A stretch of DNA of 27,403 bases from positions 1 through 27,403 of the forward strand of contig CALDHY010000091.1 in the NCBI GenBank assembly GCA_937901445.1, written 5' to 3'. The notes below the pieces were generated by a model. It ran no database searches. It had not been told where the DNA came from and saw nothing but the letters and a program-made list of their open reading frames with translations. Position numbers and translations under genes: made by a program. Below are positions 8,249 to 16,252 of this stretch, in pieces (within the stretch, counting starts at the first letter, position 1; every line of letters starts with the position of its first letter). Origin of the DNA: an uncultured Selenomonadales bacterium (GTDB lineage: Bacteria > Bacillota > Negativicutes > Selenomonadales > Selenomonadaceae).

Positions 8249-8283
8249 CCCTAATCCTTAATCCTTAATCCTTAATCCTTAGC
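8249..8283 (-). repeat. Heptamer repeat block D, carries gntR stop
   Basis: Five units in a row on the plus strand: CCCTAAT, CCTTAAT three times, CCTTAGC. The gntR TAA stop (8272-8274) is in the fourth unit, and the last residues (Ala-Lys-Asp) are read from repeat sequence, so the array has set the C-terminus of the regulator. Confidence 0.95.
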
Positions 8284-8949
8284 TTTACGCATTGCCTTAA
8301 GCAAAGTTTTTTCTGCGCATTCCATATGGTGTTCGGCGGCATCACGCGCCGCGCTAACGTCGCCGTTTGCAATAGCCTCAACCATTTCAGAATGTTCCTC
8401 AAGCGTTTCTTGCAACCTGCCGGGATATGACATTGACAAAGTACGAAAACGCGCCAACTGTTCCTTTAGGTTGTTGATAATGTTTACAAGGCGTTCATTG
8501 CGGCTGACTTGATACAGCAAGCCGTGAAATTTTATATCAGTTTCGACGATTTTTTCAATGTCATTTTTCTTAATGTAGCCTTCAATTTCAATCAGCAAGT
8601 TTTGAAGTGTTTCAAGTTCATCCGGTTCAATTCTGCGCGCGGCTAATCCTACTGCAAGCGATTCAAGCGCGGAGCGAATTTCAAAAATTTCTTTTACGTC
8701 ATTTGTAGAAATATCTGAAACGTACGTACCGCGACGCGGCATCATAATTACGTAGCCTTCCTGCTCCAACTTACGAATTGCCTCACGGACGGGCGTGCGG
8801 CTGATTCCCAATTCGTCTGCAAGTTGTACTTCCATTAATCTTTCGCCCGGCTCCAAAATTCCTTTTCGTATAGCGTCGCGCAGTGTTTCGCAGACCGCCT
8901 CCCGCAACGGCTGATATGTGTCTAAGTCGATTGGTTGCAGTCTTGCCAT
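8272..8949 (-). CDS. GntR-family transcriptional regulator, FadR/FCD subfamily
   Basis: DNA-binding repressor or activator controlled by a small organic acid or similar ligand. The N-terminal winged helix (about 15-80) includes ILEPGERLMEVQLADELGIS, RTPVREAIRKLEQEG and the wing PRRGTYV. A C-terminal all-helical FCD domain (about 90-215) carries Asp and His residues (ETDIKFH, EEHSEM, AEHHME) that usually hold a metal. The ATG at 8949 follows the ispE stop by 1 nt and AAGGTGA is upstream. ispE-gntR-glmU-prs suggests a regulator carried in a housekeeping operon; its targets are unknown. The stop lies in repeat block D. Confidence 0.9.
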   Translation of the reverse strand: MARLQPIDLDTYQPLREAVCETLRDAIRKGILEPGERLMEVQLADELGISRTPVREAIRKLEQEGYVIMMPRRGTYVSDISTNDVKEIFEIRSALESLAVGLAARRIEPDELETLQNLLIEIEGYIKKNDIEKIVETDIKFHGLLYQVSRNERLVNIINNLKEQLARFRTLSMSYPGRLQETLEEHSEMVEAIANGDVSAARDAAEHHMECAEKTLLKAMRKAKD

Positions 8950-8950
8950 T

Positions 8951-9802
8951 TTAAATCACCTTTCCAAAAGTTTTTGTAATGAAAAATTGTGCTCTGCCGG
9001 TAAAATTCTTACGAATTCTTGCGGCAGTCGCTTCATCAGTCAACGCAAAAAGGGCAGAACCGCTGCCGCTCATTGCTGCAAATTTGGTGTTGCTTCGTTG
9101 CAGAAAAGATTTATAACTTCTGATTTGAGAGTTTCTTTTTAATACGACCGGCTCAAGTACATTTGCAAACAGTTTGAACGCTTCGTCATAATTTTTTTTG
9201 TTTAAGAGTTTAACAATATCAGCAGTTGGCGGGTGAACGGTTGCGGGTTTTTCGTCGTAAGCTTTGTAAGCCCATTCTGTATAAATTTCATCGTACGGTT
9301 TAATCAGCACAACTGTAAAAGTATCTAAGTCTTTGAGTTGTTTTAATTTTTCGCCGCGCCCGCTTGCAAAACAAGTACCGCCGCTTATGCAAAATGGAAC
9401 GTCCGAGCCAATAGCCGCGCCAATTTTGCACATTTCCTTGACGCTCAAATTTAAATCGTAAAGTTGATTTAAGCCGCGAATAACCGCCGCCGCGTCTGAA
9501 CTGCCGCCCGCCAATCCTGCCGCAACGGGAATATTTTTAGTTAAAGTAATTGACGCGCCAAAATTTTTCTTGCAGAATTTTTGAACTTCCAAAACTGCGC
9601 GATAAGCTAAATTTTTTTCGTCAGTTGGAAGTGTATCATTGCCAATAATTTTTAAAGAAATTTCGTCGGCAGTTTCCAATTCTACAACGTCAGCAAGTTC
9701 AATCGTCTGCATAATCGTTTCGATATTGTGGAATCCATCGGCGCGCTTGTCTAAAATATCAAGCGTTAAATTTATTTTAGCTCTTGCAAATTCTTTTATC
9801 AT
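8951..9802 (-). CDS. ispE: 4-diphosphocytidyl-2-C-methyl-D-erythritol kinase
   Basis: GHMP kinase of the MEP isoprenoid pathway that phosphorylates CDP-methylerythritol. The N-terminus (MIKEFARAKINLTLDIL) carries the conserved Lys-Asn of the family. The ATP motif PVAAGLAGGSSDAA lies near residues 92-105, and the C-terminal SGSGSALFAL loop is present. The frame is open to 9844, but the ATG at 9802 gives the standard IspE N-terminus and 283 residues. The extra upstream codons would overlap the promoter at 9832-9860. It is the first gene of the ispE-gntR-glmU-DUF1919-prs run. Confidence 0.95.
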   Translation of the reverse strand: MIKEFARAKINLTLDILDKRADGFHNIETIMQTIELADVVELETADEISLKIIGNDTLPTDEKNLAYRAVLEVQKFCKKNFGASITLTKNIPVAAGLAGGSSDAAAVIRGLNQLYDLNLSVKEMCKIGAAIGSDVPFCISGGTCFASGRGEKLKQLKDLDTFTVVLIKPYDEIYTEWAYKAYDEKPATVHPPTADIVKLLNKKNYDEAFKLFANVLEPVVLKRNSQIRSYKSFLQRSNTKFAAMSGSGSALFALTDEATAARIRKNFTGRAQFFITKTFGKVI

Positions 9803-9831
9803 AGTGCACCTACCCTTAAATTTTCGCCGAA

Positions 9832-9860
9832 ATTGTAACACCAAAAAAAACCTTTGGCAA
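9832..9860 (-). promoter_or_regulatory. Promoter for ispE operon
   Basis: On the minus strand TTGCCA (9855-9860) is followed after 17 nt by TACAAT (9832-9837), about 30 nt before the ispE ATG. It almost abuts the divergent ABC-transporter promoter. Confidence 0.6.
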
Positions 9861-9867
9861 GGTATGT

Positions 9868-9873
9868 TATAAT
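9868..9873 (+). promoter_or_regulatory. Extended -10 promoter for CydD-like gene
   Basis: TGTTATAAT on the plus strand is an extended -10 (TGnTATAAT). The -35 position is only A-rich. The transcript would start near 9880, just before repeat block E. Confidence 0.5.
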
Positions 9874-9881
9874 TTAATAAT

Positions 9882-9907
9882 TTAGGGGCTGGGGATTAGG
9901 GGTTAAG
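9882..9907 (+). repeat. Heptamer repeat block E, supplies an SD
   Basis: G-rich units of the GGGGCTG / GGGATTA / GGGGTTA type lie directly before the ATG at 9909. The last AGGGG (9898-9902) is 6 nt from the start and is the only SD-like sequence available, so the repeat appears to act as the ribosome-binding site. Confidence 0.75.
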
Positions 9908-9908
9908 A

Positions 9909-11432
9909 ATGAAAATTTTTCTGCGTCAAAATAAAAAAGCTTTTGCCGAAATTTCAATTTGCAAAATTTTTGAAGGCGTTGCAATTTTAGCCGCGTCATA
10001 TTTTTTGGTTGAATTTATTGACGCCGCGTCGATTGAAATTTTAGTTTTATTTTTTGTGGCAATGGCGGCAAGATTTTTAATTTCTGCAACCTGCGCGAGG
10101 CAAATTTTAAAGCTGTCAACCGCAATTCAAAACGCCGTACGAAAAAAATTACACGCCGAAATTTTCAATCAAGAAATTGCAAGCGGCGAATTGTTGACGT
10201 TGACATTTGAAACAGTTCAAACGCTGGAAGATTTTTTTGTAAAAGTTTTGCCAAATGTTTTTGCGGTGATAGTTTTGTTGCCGCTGTTTTTAATTTGCGC
10301 AGTTTTTGTAGATTGGATAACGGCGGCAATTTTGCTTGTAACTTTGCCGGTATCGCCGCTGATTTTATATTTGATAGGCAAGGCAACCGCCGAAAAAAAT
10401 TCTCGTGCGTGGCTGGAATTGCAAAATTTAAATTCGGACTTCAAAGAAATTTTGGCGGCGATAACAACTTTGAAAATGTTCAATAGAATTGACGCGGCGG
10501 CAGTCAAATTAAAATCGACTTCAGAAAAATCCTCTGCCGCAACGCTTGAAGTTTTGAAATTGGCGTTTGTATCTTCATTTGCGCTTGAATTAATTACAAC
10601 ACTTTCAATCGCACTTGTTGCCGTAACGTTGGGATTGCGTTTAATTTCGGGAACTGTGGAATTTGACGCGGCGTTATTTTTGTTGTTAATTGCGCCGGAA
10701 TTTTTTGCACCGATACGAAAATTGGGCGTAATGTTTCACGTTGTAATTTCGGCGAAAATGGCGGTTGAACGGCTACAAAAATTTTTAGAAATAAAATCTG
10801 TAAAAGTTTCAGCAACAGAAAAACTTAGACTGCCGCCGGAAATTTCTTTGGAAAATGTCAGCTACGCCTACCCGCAAAAAAAATCGCCGGTACTCAAAAA
10901 TTTAAATTTGAAAATACCGGCGGGCAAAATTACGGCGATTGTTGGAGAAAGTGGGCGCGGTAAATCGACACTGCTAAAACTTTTGGCAGGCTTGATTTTA
11001 CCGACGGGCGGCGAAATTTTTTTTAACGAATTGCCAACTTCAAAAATGCAACGTGAATCATTATTTTCAAAAGTGGCGTATATGCCGCAAGCTCCAACAC
11101 TTTTTGACGCCGCACTTTCAGAAAATTTTTCAATGTTTGAGCAGTTGGACGTTACAGAATTAAAAAAATTTTTGCGTGAATTGGACTTGAAATTAGATTT
11201 AAATTCAAAACAAAAAATCAGTCGCGGGCAACTCCAACGACTGGGATTAATTCGAGCCTTATTAAAAAATTCATCGCTGATAATTTTGGACGAGCCGACA
11301 GCGGGATTAGACTTTGAAACCGAATCAAAAGTTTTAAAGTTGCTTAAAGAAAATTCGTCGCGCAGGACTGTTATAATTGCCACTCATCGTCAAGCTGTCA
11401 TAAATTTTGCCGAAAATATCATTGAACTTTAA
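9909..11432 (+). CDS. CydD-like ABC transporter half (fused TMD-NBD)
   Basis: Type IV ABC exporter subunit most like CydD, half of the CydDC exporter of cysteine/glutathione needed for cytochrome bd maturation. The membrane domain spans about 15-280 with five to six helices and a CydD-like stretch around 148-193 (SPLILYLIGKATAEKNSRAW). The ATPase domain has Walker A GESGRGKST (347-355), Q-loop YMPQ (391-394), Walker B LIILDEP (457-463) and H-loop ATHR. The signature motif is ISRGQ (437-441) instead of LSGGQ, hinting at an asymmetric site. At 507 residues it is slightly short. No cydC-like partner or cytochrome bd gene is in the window. Its SD is part of repeat block E. Confidence 0.75.
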   Translation: MKIFLRQNKKAFAEISICKIFEGVAILAASYFLVEFIDAASIEILVLFFVAMAARFLISATCARQILKLSTAIQNAVRKKLHAEIFNQEIASGELLTLTFETVQTLEDFFVKVLPNVFAVIVLLPLFLICAVFVDWITAAILLVTLPVSPLILYLIGKATAEKNSRAWLELQNLNSDFKEILAAITTLKMFNRIDAAAVKLKSTSEKSSAATLEVLKLAFVSSFALELITTLSIALVAVTLGLRLISGTVEFDAALFLLLIAPEFFAPIRKLGVMFHVVISAKMAVERLQKFLEIKSVKVSATEKLRLPPEISLENVSYAYPQKKSPVLKNLNLKIPAGKITAIVGESGRGKSTLLKLLAGLILPTGGEIFFNELPTSKMQRESLFSKVAYMPQAPTLFDAALSENFSMFEQLDVTELKKFLRELDLKLDLNSKQKISRGQLQRLGLIRALLKNSSLIILDEPTAGLDFETESKVLKLLKENSSRRTVIIATHRQAVINFAENIIEL

Positions 11433-11463
11433 TTTTTAAAAAACATTATCTGATTCTGTTATT

Positions 11464-11483
11464 TAGTGGTTAGGAGATAAGGA
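11464..11483 (+). repeat. Heptamer repeat remnant F
   Basis: A short degenerate G-rich piece (GTGGTTA, GGAGATA, AGG) lies between the convergent ABC-transporter and iscU genes. It is weaker than the other blocks and is assigned mainly by resemblance. Confidence 0.45.
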
Positions 11484-11491
11484 AATTTCTA

Positions 11492-11866
11492 TTATTTCTT
11501 GTTTTCGTAGTAATTTTGAATGGCGGATTTAATCGCCTCTTCAGCCAAAACTGAACAATGCAATTTATGAACAGGCAAGCCGTCCAACGCTTCAGCAACG
11601 GCTTTATTTGTAAGTTGCAACGCCTCTGAAAGTGGTTTACCTTTAATCATTTCGGTTGCCATTGAACTTGACGCAATAGCCGAGCCGCAGCCGAAAGTTT
11701 CAAATTTCACGTCAGAAATAATATCGCCGTCTATTTTCAAATACATTTTCATAATATCGCCGCATTTTGCGTTTCCGACTTCGCCCACGCCGTCCGCGTT
11801 TTCTATACTGCCGACGTTGCGCGGATGGCGGAAATGATCCATTACTTTTTCACTGTATAACGCCAT
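11492..11866 (-). CDS. iscU: Fe-S cluster scaffold protein, IscU/NifU N-terminal type
   Basis: Scaffold on which [2Fe-2S]/[4Fe-4S] clusters are built with sulfur from the neighbouring cysteine desulfurase. The 124-residue IscU domain has all three ligand cysteines, Cys35 (NAKCGD, with Asp37), Cys60 (FGCGSAIASS) and Cys104 (LHCSVLAEEAI). The LPPVK motif recognised by HscA is not seen; LPVHKLHC stands in its place, typical of systems lacking HscA/HscB, which are also absent here. The ATG at 11866 uses GGAGG located in the last codons of iscS. Confidence 0.93.
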   Translation of the reverse strand: MALYSEKVMDHFRHPRNVGSIENADGVGEVGNAKCGDIMKMYLKIDGDIISDVKFETFGCGSAIASSSMATEMIKGKPLSEALQLTNKAVAEALDGLPVHKLHCSVLAEEAIKSAIQNYYENKK

Positions 11867-11872
11867 AATCTT

Positions 11873-13063
11873 TTAAGCCTCCAAAACAAAATCTTTCTTG
11901 CCGCTAAGTTTATCTTTCCACAGCGGCGACATATTGCGCAGATATTCTACAATTTCAGAAACTGCCGTAACGATTTTTTCAACTTCATCTTCAGAATTAT
12001 ATTCGCTGAAAGAAAGTCTTAGCGAGCCGTGCGCAATTTCGTGCGGTCTGCCAATCGCCAATAAAACGTGACTTGGATCTAACGAGCCGGAAGTACAAGC
12101 AGAACCGCTTGAGGCGCAAATTCCCCTGTCATCCAAATGCAGTAACAAACTTTCGCCTTCAATTCCTTCAAAACAAAAATTAACGTTGCCGGGCAAACGC
12201 TTTTCAAAATCGCCGTTCAAAATGCTGTAAGGAATTTTATTTAAGCCGTCGATAATTTTATTTCGGATTGTCAAAAGTTTTTTGGTATTCGCCGCCATAT
12301 TCGCGCAGGACTCCTCAAGAGCCGCCGCCATTGCCATAATCGCAGGTACATTTTCAGTACCGCCGCGCTTGCCTTTTTCTTGTGCGCCGCCTTCAATCAG
12401 ATTTGACAGCGGGAAATTTTTTCTTGCGTACAAAACGCCAATACCTTTTGGACCGTGAAATTTATGTGCGGAAATTGACAGCGCGTCGATATTTTGTTTT
12501 TGCACGTCAATTAAAATATGACCGGCGGCTTGTACCGCGTCTGTATGGAAAGGAATTTTTTTGGCGCGGCAAATTGCGCCAATTTCAGCGATTGGTTGAA
12601 TCGTGCCAATTTCATTGTTGGCAAACATAATCGTAACAAGGCAAGTATCGGGGCGAATTGCTTTTTCAACCTGCGCGGGCGTTACAATTCCGTTTTCGTG
12701 AACGTCCAAAAGTTCAATTTCAAAACCTTCACGCTCCAATTTTTGAAGTGTATGAATTACCGCGTGATGTTCAAACGCCGTTGAAATGATATGCTTTTTA
12801 TTTTTTTTTGCTCCTACTTTCGCCGCTGAAAGTATCGCTTGATTGTCCGCCTCACTGCCGCCGGAAGTAAAATAAATTTCATTGGGCGCGGCGTTAATAC
12901 ACTTTGCAATTTTGGCGCGCGCTGAAGTTATCGCCTCCTGCGCTTTTTGCCCAAATTCATACAAGCTTGAAGGGTTGCCCCAAATATTTTCCATATGAAA
13001 AACCATTGCATCTATTGCGGCGCGGCTCATTTGAGTGGTTGCCGCGTTATCTGCGTAAATCAT
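11873..13063 (-). CDS. iscS: Cysteine desulfurase, NifS/IscS type
   Basis: PLP enzyme that releases sulfur from cysteine as an enzyme persulfide and passes it to IscU. The start MIYADNAATTQ, EHHAV around His99-100, the PLP lysine in SAHKFHGPKG (Lys201), and the flexible loop ASSGSACTSG with catalytic Cys323 are visible. The long Cys loop (SSGSACTSGSLDPSHV) places it in group I. At 396 residues it is normal in length. It is followed 6 nt later by iscU and is divergent from an Rrf2 regulator, the standard regulated Fe-S module. Confidence 0.95.
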   Translation of the reverse strand: MIYADNAATTQMSRAAIDAMVFHMENIWGNPSSLYEFGQKAQEAITSARAKIAKCINAAPNEIYFTSGGSEADNQAILSAAKVGAKKNKKHIISTAFEHHAVIHTLQKLEREGFEIELLDVHENGIVTPAQVEKAIRPDTCLVTIMFANNEIGTIQPIAEIGAICRAKKIPFHTDAVQAAGHILIDVQKQNIDALSISAHKFHGPKGIGVLYARKNFPLSNLIEGGAQEKGKRGGTENVPAIMAMAAALEESCANMAANTKKLLTIRNKIIDGLNKIPYSILNGDFEKRLPGNVNFCFEGIEGESLLLHLDDRGICASSGSACTSGSLDPSHVLLAIGRPHEIAHGSLRLSFSEYNSEDEVEKIVTAVSEIVEYLRNMSPLWKDKLSGKKDFVLEA

Positions 13064-13084
13064 TTTATCCCTTCTTTCGCCCAG

Positions 13085-13113
13085 ATTATAATTTCATTAG
13101 TCTACTTCGTCAA
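13085..13113 (-). promoter_or_regulatory. Promoter of iscS-iscU
   Basis: On the minus strand TTGACG (13108-13113), a 17-nt spacer and TATAAT (13085-13090) form a near-consensus promoter. The spacer contains TAGACTAAT, a possible Rrf2-type half-site, suggesting repression by the divergent regulator. Confidence 0.75.
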
Positions 13114-13123
13114 TATATTTTTG

Positions 13124-13151
13124 TTGAATATTTTTATTTTTGGGCTATAAT
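13124..13151 (+). promoter_or_regulatory. Promoter of Rrf2 regulator
   Basis: TTGAAT (13124-13129), a 16-nt spacer and TATAAT (13146-13151) lie about 20 nt before the ATG at 13170. It lies back to back with the iscS promoter, 10 bp apart, so one bound regulator dimer could cover both. Confidence 0.65.
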
Positions 13152-13169
13152 AAATTTGGGTGATAATAA

Positions 13170-13574
13170 ATGATTACAACAAAAGGGCGTTACGCCTTAC
13201 GTGTTATGTTAGACTTAGCGGAGCAGGATTCTGAAAAGTTTGTGCCTCTAAAAGAGATTGCGCAACGTCAAGGAATTTCAAAAAAATATTTGGAATTAGT
13301 TTTAAAAGTTTTAGTACAGAATGAAATTTTGAATTGTGCAAGCGGAAAAAACGGCGGCTACAAATTGACTCGAAAACCTTCAGAATATACAGTTGGCGAA
13401 ATTTTAGAATTAACTGAAGGAACTTTATCAATCGTGGCTTGTTTGCAAGGCGAAAACAAATGTGAAAGAAAATCGCAATGTTTAACTTTGCCGATGTGGC
13501 AACGCTTTAACAAATTGACTTATGATTTTTTTAACGGGATAACTTTGCAAGATATTTTAGACGAAAAAAAATAG
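13170..13574 (+). CDS. Rrf2-family transcriptional regulator (IscR-like)
   Basis: Winged-helix regulator of 134 residues beginning MITTKGRYALRVMLDLA, with HTH IAQRQGISKKYLELVLKVL (30-48) and the wing SGKNGGYKLTR. Three cysteines, Cys91, Cys98 and Cys104, match the Fe-S ligand region of IscR, with a one-residue longer first gap. The following segment (LTLPMWQ) lacks an obvious His at the IscR fourth-ligand place. Divergent from iscS-iscU, it probably senses Fe-S status and represses that operon. CymR-type cysteine regulators belong to the same family, but the three Cys favour cluster binding. Confidence 0.88.
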   Translation: MITTKGRYALRVMLDLAEQDSEKFVPLKEIAQRQGISKKYLELVLKVLVQNEILNCASGKNGGYKLTRKPSEYTVGEILELTEGTLSIVACLQGENKCERKSQCLTLPMWQRFNKLTYDFFNGITLQDILDEKK

Positions 13575-13590
13575 CGGCTTAACCGCTTTT
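13566..13590. terminator. Bidirectional terminator overlapping two stop codons
   Basis: AGCGG-CTTAA-CCGCT (13573-13587) is followed by TTTT on the plus strand and preceded by A8, giving a T-tract on the minus strand. It ends both the Rrf2 gene (stop 13572-13574) and the convergent rsgA (stop 13579-13581), so both stops lie within or at the edge of the hairpin. Confidence 0.8.
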
Positions 13591-14445
13591 CAATTCCTGC
13601 AACAGCGTCAAATAATTTTCGTAACGCTCGCGCAGGATTTTTTTATTTTCAACGGCAGATTTAACGCCGCAATTCGGCTCGTGGCTGTGACTGCAACCAT
13701 TTAAAAATTTACATTCGCCGGAAAATTTTTCAAACTCTTTAAAGCAGTACTTCAGATTTTCGGCGGTAATTCCCGCGTCAACTAAATCAACCGCGCTGAA
13801 GCCGGGCGTATCGACCAAAAAGCCGTTGCCAAATTCTATCAATTCAGAAATGCGCGTGGTATGTTTGCCGCGCAAAATTTTTTCGCTGACAGTTCCAACT
13901 TTCAATTTTAAATTGGCGTCAATTTTATTCAGCAGTGAAGATTTACCAACGCCGCTTGCGCCCGCAAAAACTGTAACGCCGCTTGAAATAATTTCTTTGA
14001 GTTCGTCAACACCCGCGCCCGTAACAGTTGAAGTACGAATAACTTTGTACAAATTTTCGTATTCTGCCAAAAAATTTTTGTCCTCGATTAAATCAATTTT
14101 GTTGACGCAAATAACAATTTCGGCAAGCTTAGAATTTTCGGCAAGTGAAATAAATCTGTCCAAAAGTAATAAATTTAAATTCGGTTGCGCGGCGGCGAAA
14201 GTCAAAATAACTCTGTCAACGTTTGCAACAAGCGGGCGGCTCAATAAACTTTTACGCGGCAGAATTTTTTCAATGACGCCGGAGCCGTCTTTCAGTTTTG
14301 AAATTTCTACAAAGTCGCCTACACAAACTGCACTGCCAATTTTTTTATCACGCTGTAAAAGCCCGCGCAACTTGCAGGGGATTAAATCTTTTTCAACCTT
14401 GACGAAAAAAAAGCTGTTATAAAATTTTATTACGCGCCCTGTCAT
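13579..14445 (-). CDS. rsgA: Ribosome small-subunit-dependent GTPase A
   Basis: Circularly permuted GTPase that acts late in 30S ribosome assembly. An OB-fold N-terminus (1-70) precedes G4 NKID (115-118), G1 GASGVGKSS (162-170), the switch region LRGKHTTR, and G3 DTPG (212-215). The C-terminal zinc site is complete: Cys245, Cys251, His253 and Cys259 (CKFLNGCSHSHEPNC). At 288 residues it is normal. The ATG overlaps the prkC stop by 4 nt. prpC-prkC-rsgA is a conserved Firmicutes cluster, and RsgA homologues are known PrkC-type kinase substrates in some species, so the linkage is likely functional. Confidence 0.96.
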   Translation of the reverse strand: MTGRVIKFYNSFFFVKVEKDLIPCKLRGLLQRDKKIGSAVCVGDFVEISKLKDGSGVIEKILPRKSLLSRPLVANVDRVILTFAAAQPNLNLLLLDRFISLAENSKLAEIVICVNKIDLIEDKNFLAEYENLYKVIRTSTVTGAGVDELKEIISSGVTVFAGASGVGKSSLLNKIDANLKLKVGTVSEKILRGKHTTRISELIEFGNGFLVDTPGFSAVDLVDAGITAENLKYCFKEFEKFSGECKFLNGCSHSHEPNCGVKSAVENKKILRERYENYLTLLQELKSG

Positions 14446-16217
14446 TTTTCTTTTTCTCCATCAGATTCACGGGCGGGAATATCTGCGCCGTATTCGCCGG
14501 GATGTTCATACTCAACTTTTTCGGGAATTGCAACAATTAAATCAATGGTGGAGCCTTTTTCAACGTAGGAATTAGGCGCGGGATTTTGGCGAATAATCGT
14601 ACCTTCAGCTTGAAAACTTTCTTCTTCGATAATTGCGCCGACAAGCAAGCCGTTACTTTCAATGTTAGACTTTGCAACTTCAAGGCTTGCACTTTTAACA
14701 TTTGGTACATAAATTTTTTCTACAGGCGGCGCAATAACGTCTTGTATTGTTTGAAATTTTGTAGCTCGGACAAAGGTTAAGCCGCGTGAAACAATAAAAT
14801 CTACAGTTTGCCCGCGATTAATTTTTGTACCGGCGGCGGGGTCGTGCGAAAGAATTGTACCGGGTTCTTCTTCAGAATCTTTTTCGTAGATTGTGCCGAG
14901 TTGCAAGCCCATTTTTTGAATACGTTCAATGGCGGCAGATTTTGTTAAAGTTACAAGGTCGGGCATATCGACAGTTTCGCCGCCCTTGCTTACGTAGATT
15001 GTAATGAAACGTTCAAGTTTTACATTTCGCCCGGCTTCGGGTTCTTGCCTTACAACTTCGCCTGCAGGTACTTTTGAATCATAAACTTCAGCCACGTTGA
15101 CGCGCAATTTTTTATCTTCCAAAATTTGCCGCGCCAAATTCATTTGCTTGCCGGTAACCGTTGGAACTTGAATTTCTTCAGCTTCTCCAATTTCGCCGAA
15201 CGCCATAATTACTCCCGCGCCAATTCCAAAAACTAAAAATGTTATAAGTCCGATAAAAAATAATTTCGATTGTATAAAAAATTTTCGCGCAGGTTTTTTA
15301 TTGTTAAAATTTTGACGAATATTTCTGCGCGGCGGTAAAGTATCAGTTTTGACACGCGGTAAAATTTTTGTGGCGTCGGGGTCGTTCATCTGCGCGACGC
15401 TTAAATTTGCCTCGACGTTTGAAAGTGCTTGAATCATATCAAAACTGGACGGGCGCAAATCGGGATTTTTATTCATTGCGCGCAGTACAACAGCTTCAAG
15501 CATTGGCGGAATTTGTTGGCGGAATTGACTGGGCGGCATGGGTTCCTCTTCAATGTGTTTCATTGCGATTGTAACGGGATTTTCGCCGGTGAAAGGCAAG
15601 CGATTAGTCAACATTTCGTACATTACAATTCCGAGCGAATACACGTCAGATTTTGGCGTAACGGCTCCGCCCTGCGCTTGTTCCGGTGAAAAATAATGTA
15701 CCGAGCCAATAACATTTCCGTTGTAGGTCATAGTTGATTCGGTAATTGCGCGCGCAATTCCAAAGTCCGCAATTTTTGCAACACCGTCCGGCGTCATTAA
15801 AATATTGTGCGGTTTAATATCGCAGTGTACTAAATTATGTGCGTGCGCGTGCGCCAAGCCGTTTGCAATATCTTTGGCAATTTTCGTGGCGGTTAAAATA
15901 TCAAGTTCGCCTTTTTCTCGGATTTTATCCTTGAGAGAATTTCCCTGTACATATTCCATAATTATATAATGATCTATGCCGTCAATTCCAACGTCGTAAA
16001 TGTTGACAATATTTGGGTGTGAAAGACGCGCCGCCGCCTTTGCCTCGCTGTGAAATTTTTCTATAAATTCCAAGTCTGAACGGTACGCTTCGTGCAGGAT
16101 TTTCACGGCAACAGCCCTATCAAGTAAGTTATCGTGCGCGCTGTAAACTTCAGCCATTCCGCCGTTGCCTATTTTTTCTGCAAGTTCATATCGCTCGCCC
16201 AAGACTCGCCCTAACAT
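14442..16217 (-). CDS. prkC: PASTA-domain Ser/Thr protein kinase
   Basis: Membrane kinase that senses cell-wall fragments. The cytoplasmic kinase domain has GNGGMAEV (17-24), the ATP lysine Lys39, HCDIKPHN (131-138, catalytic Asp133) and DFG (151-153). Cys replaces Arg in HRD, which makes it a non-RD kinase. A Pro/Arg-rich juxtamembrane stretch leads to one helix (about 318-340), then three extracellular PASTA repeats (about 349-570) ending in an acidic tail. The frame is open to 16256, but GAAAGGAGG lies directly before the ATG at 16217, giving 591 residues beginning MLGRVLGERYELAEKIG. Flanked by its PP2C phosphatase and rsgA. Confidence 0.95.
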   Translation of the reverse strand: MLGRVLGERYELAEKIGNGGMAEVYSAHDNLLDRAVAVKILHEAYRSDLEFIEKFHSEAKAAARLSHPNIVNIYDVGIDGIDHYIIMEYVQGNSLKDKIREKGELDILTATKIAKDIANGLAHAHAHNLVHCDIKPHNILMTPDGVAKIADFGIARAITESTMTYNGNVIGSVHYFSPEQAQGGAVTPKSDVYSLGIVMYEMLTNRLPFTGENPVTIAMKHIEEEPMPPSQFRQQIPPMLEAVVLRAMNKNPDLRPSSFDMIQALSNVEANLSVAQMNDPDATKILPRVKTDTLPPRRNIRQNFNNKKPARKFFIQSKLFFIGLITFLVFGIGAGVIMAFGEIGEAEEIQVPTVTGKQMNLARQILEDKKLRVNVAEVYDSKVPAGEVVRQEPEAGRNVKLERFITIYVSKGGETVDMPDLVTLTKSAAIERIQKMGLQLGTIYEKDSEEEPGTILSHDPAAGTKINRGQTVDFIVSRGLTFVRATKFQTIQDVIAPPVEKIYVPNVKSASLEVAKSNIESNGLLVGAIIEEESFQAEGTIIRQNPAPNSYVEKGSTIDLIVAIPEKVEYEHPGEYGADIPARESDGEKEK

Positions 16218-16252
16218 AAAATTTCCTCCTTTCTGATATTTATAAGCCACTT

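Noticed and set aside
6815..8283. CRISPR-like array
   Set aside because: The units are 7 bp and directly tandem without spacers; no cas genes are present.
10868..11383. 171-codon minus-strand ORF
   Set aside because: It is antisense to the ATPase domain of the ABC transporter, whose Walker motifs are intact on the plus strand.
13826..14422. 198-codon plus-strand ORF
   Set aside because: It lies fully antisense to rsgA, which has all its G motifs and zinc ligands. The protein is low-complexity (Ser/Leu/Lys) and lacks an SD.
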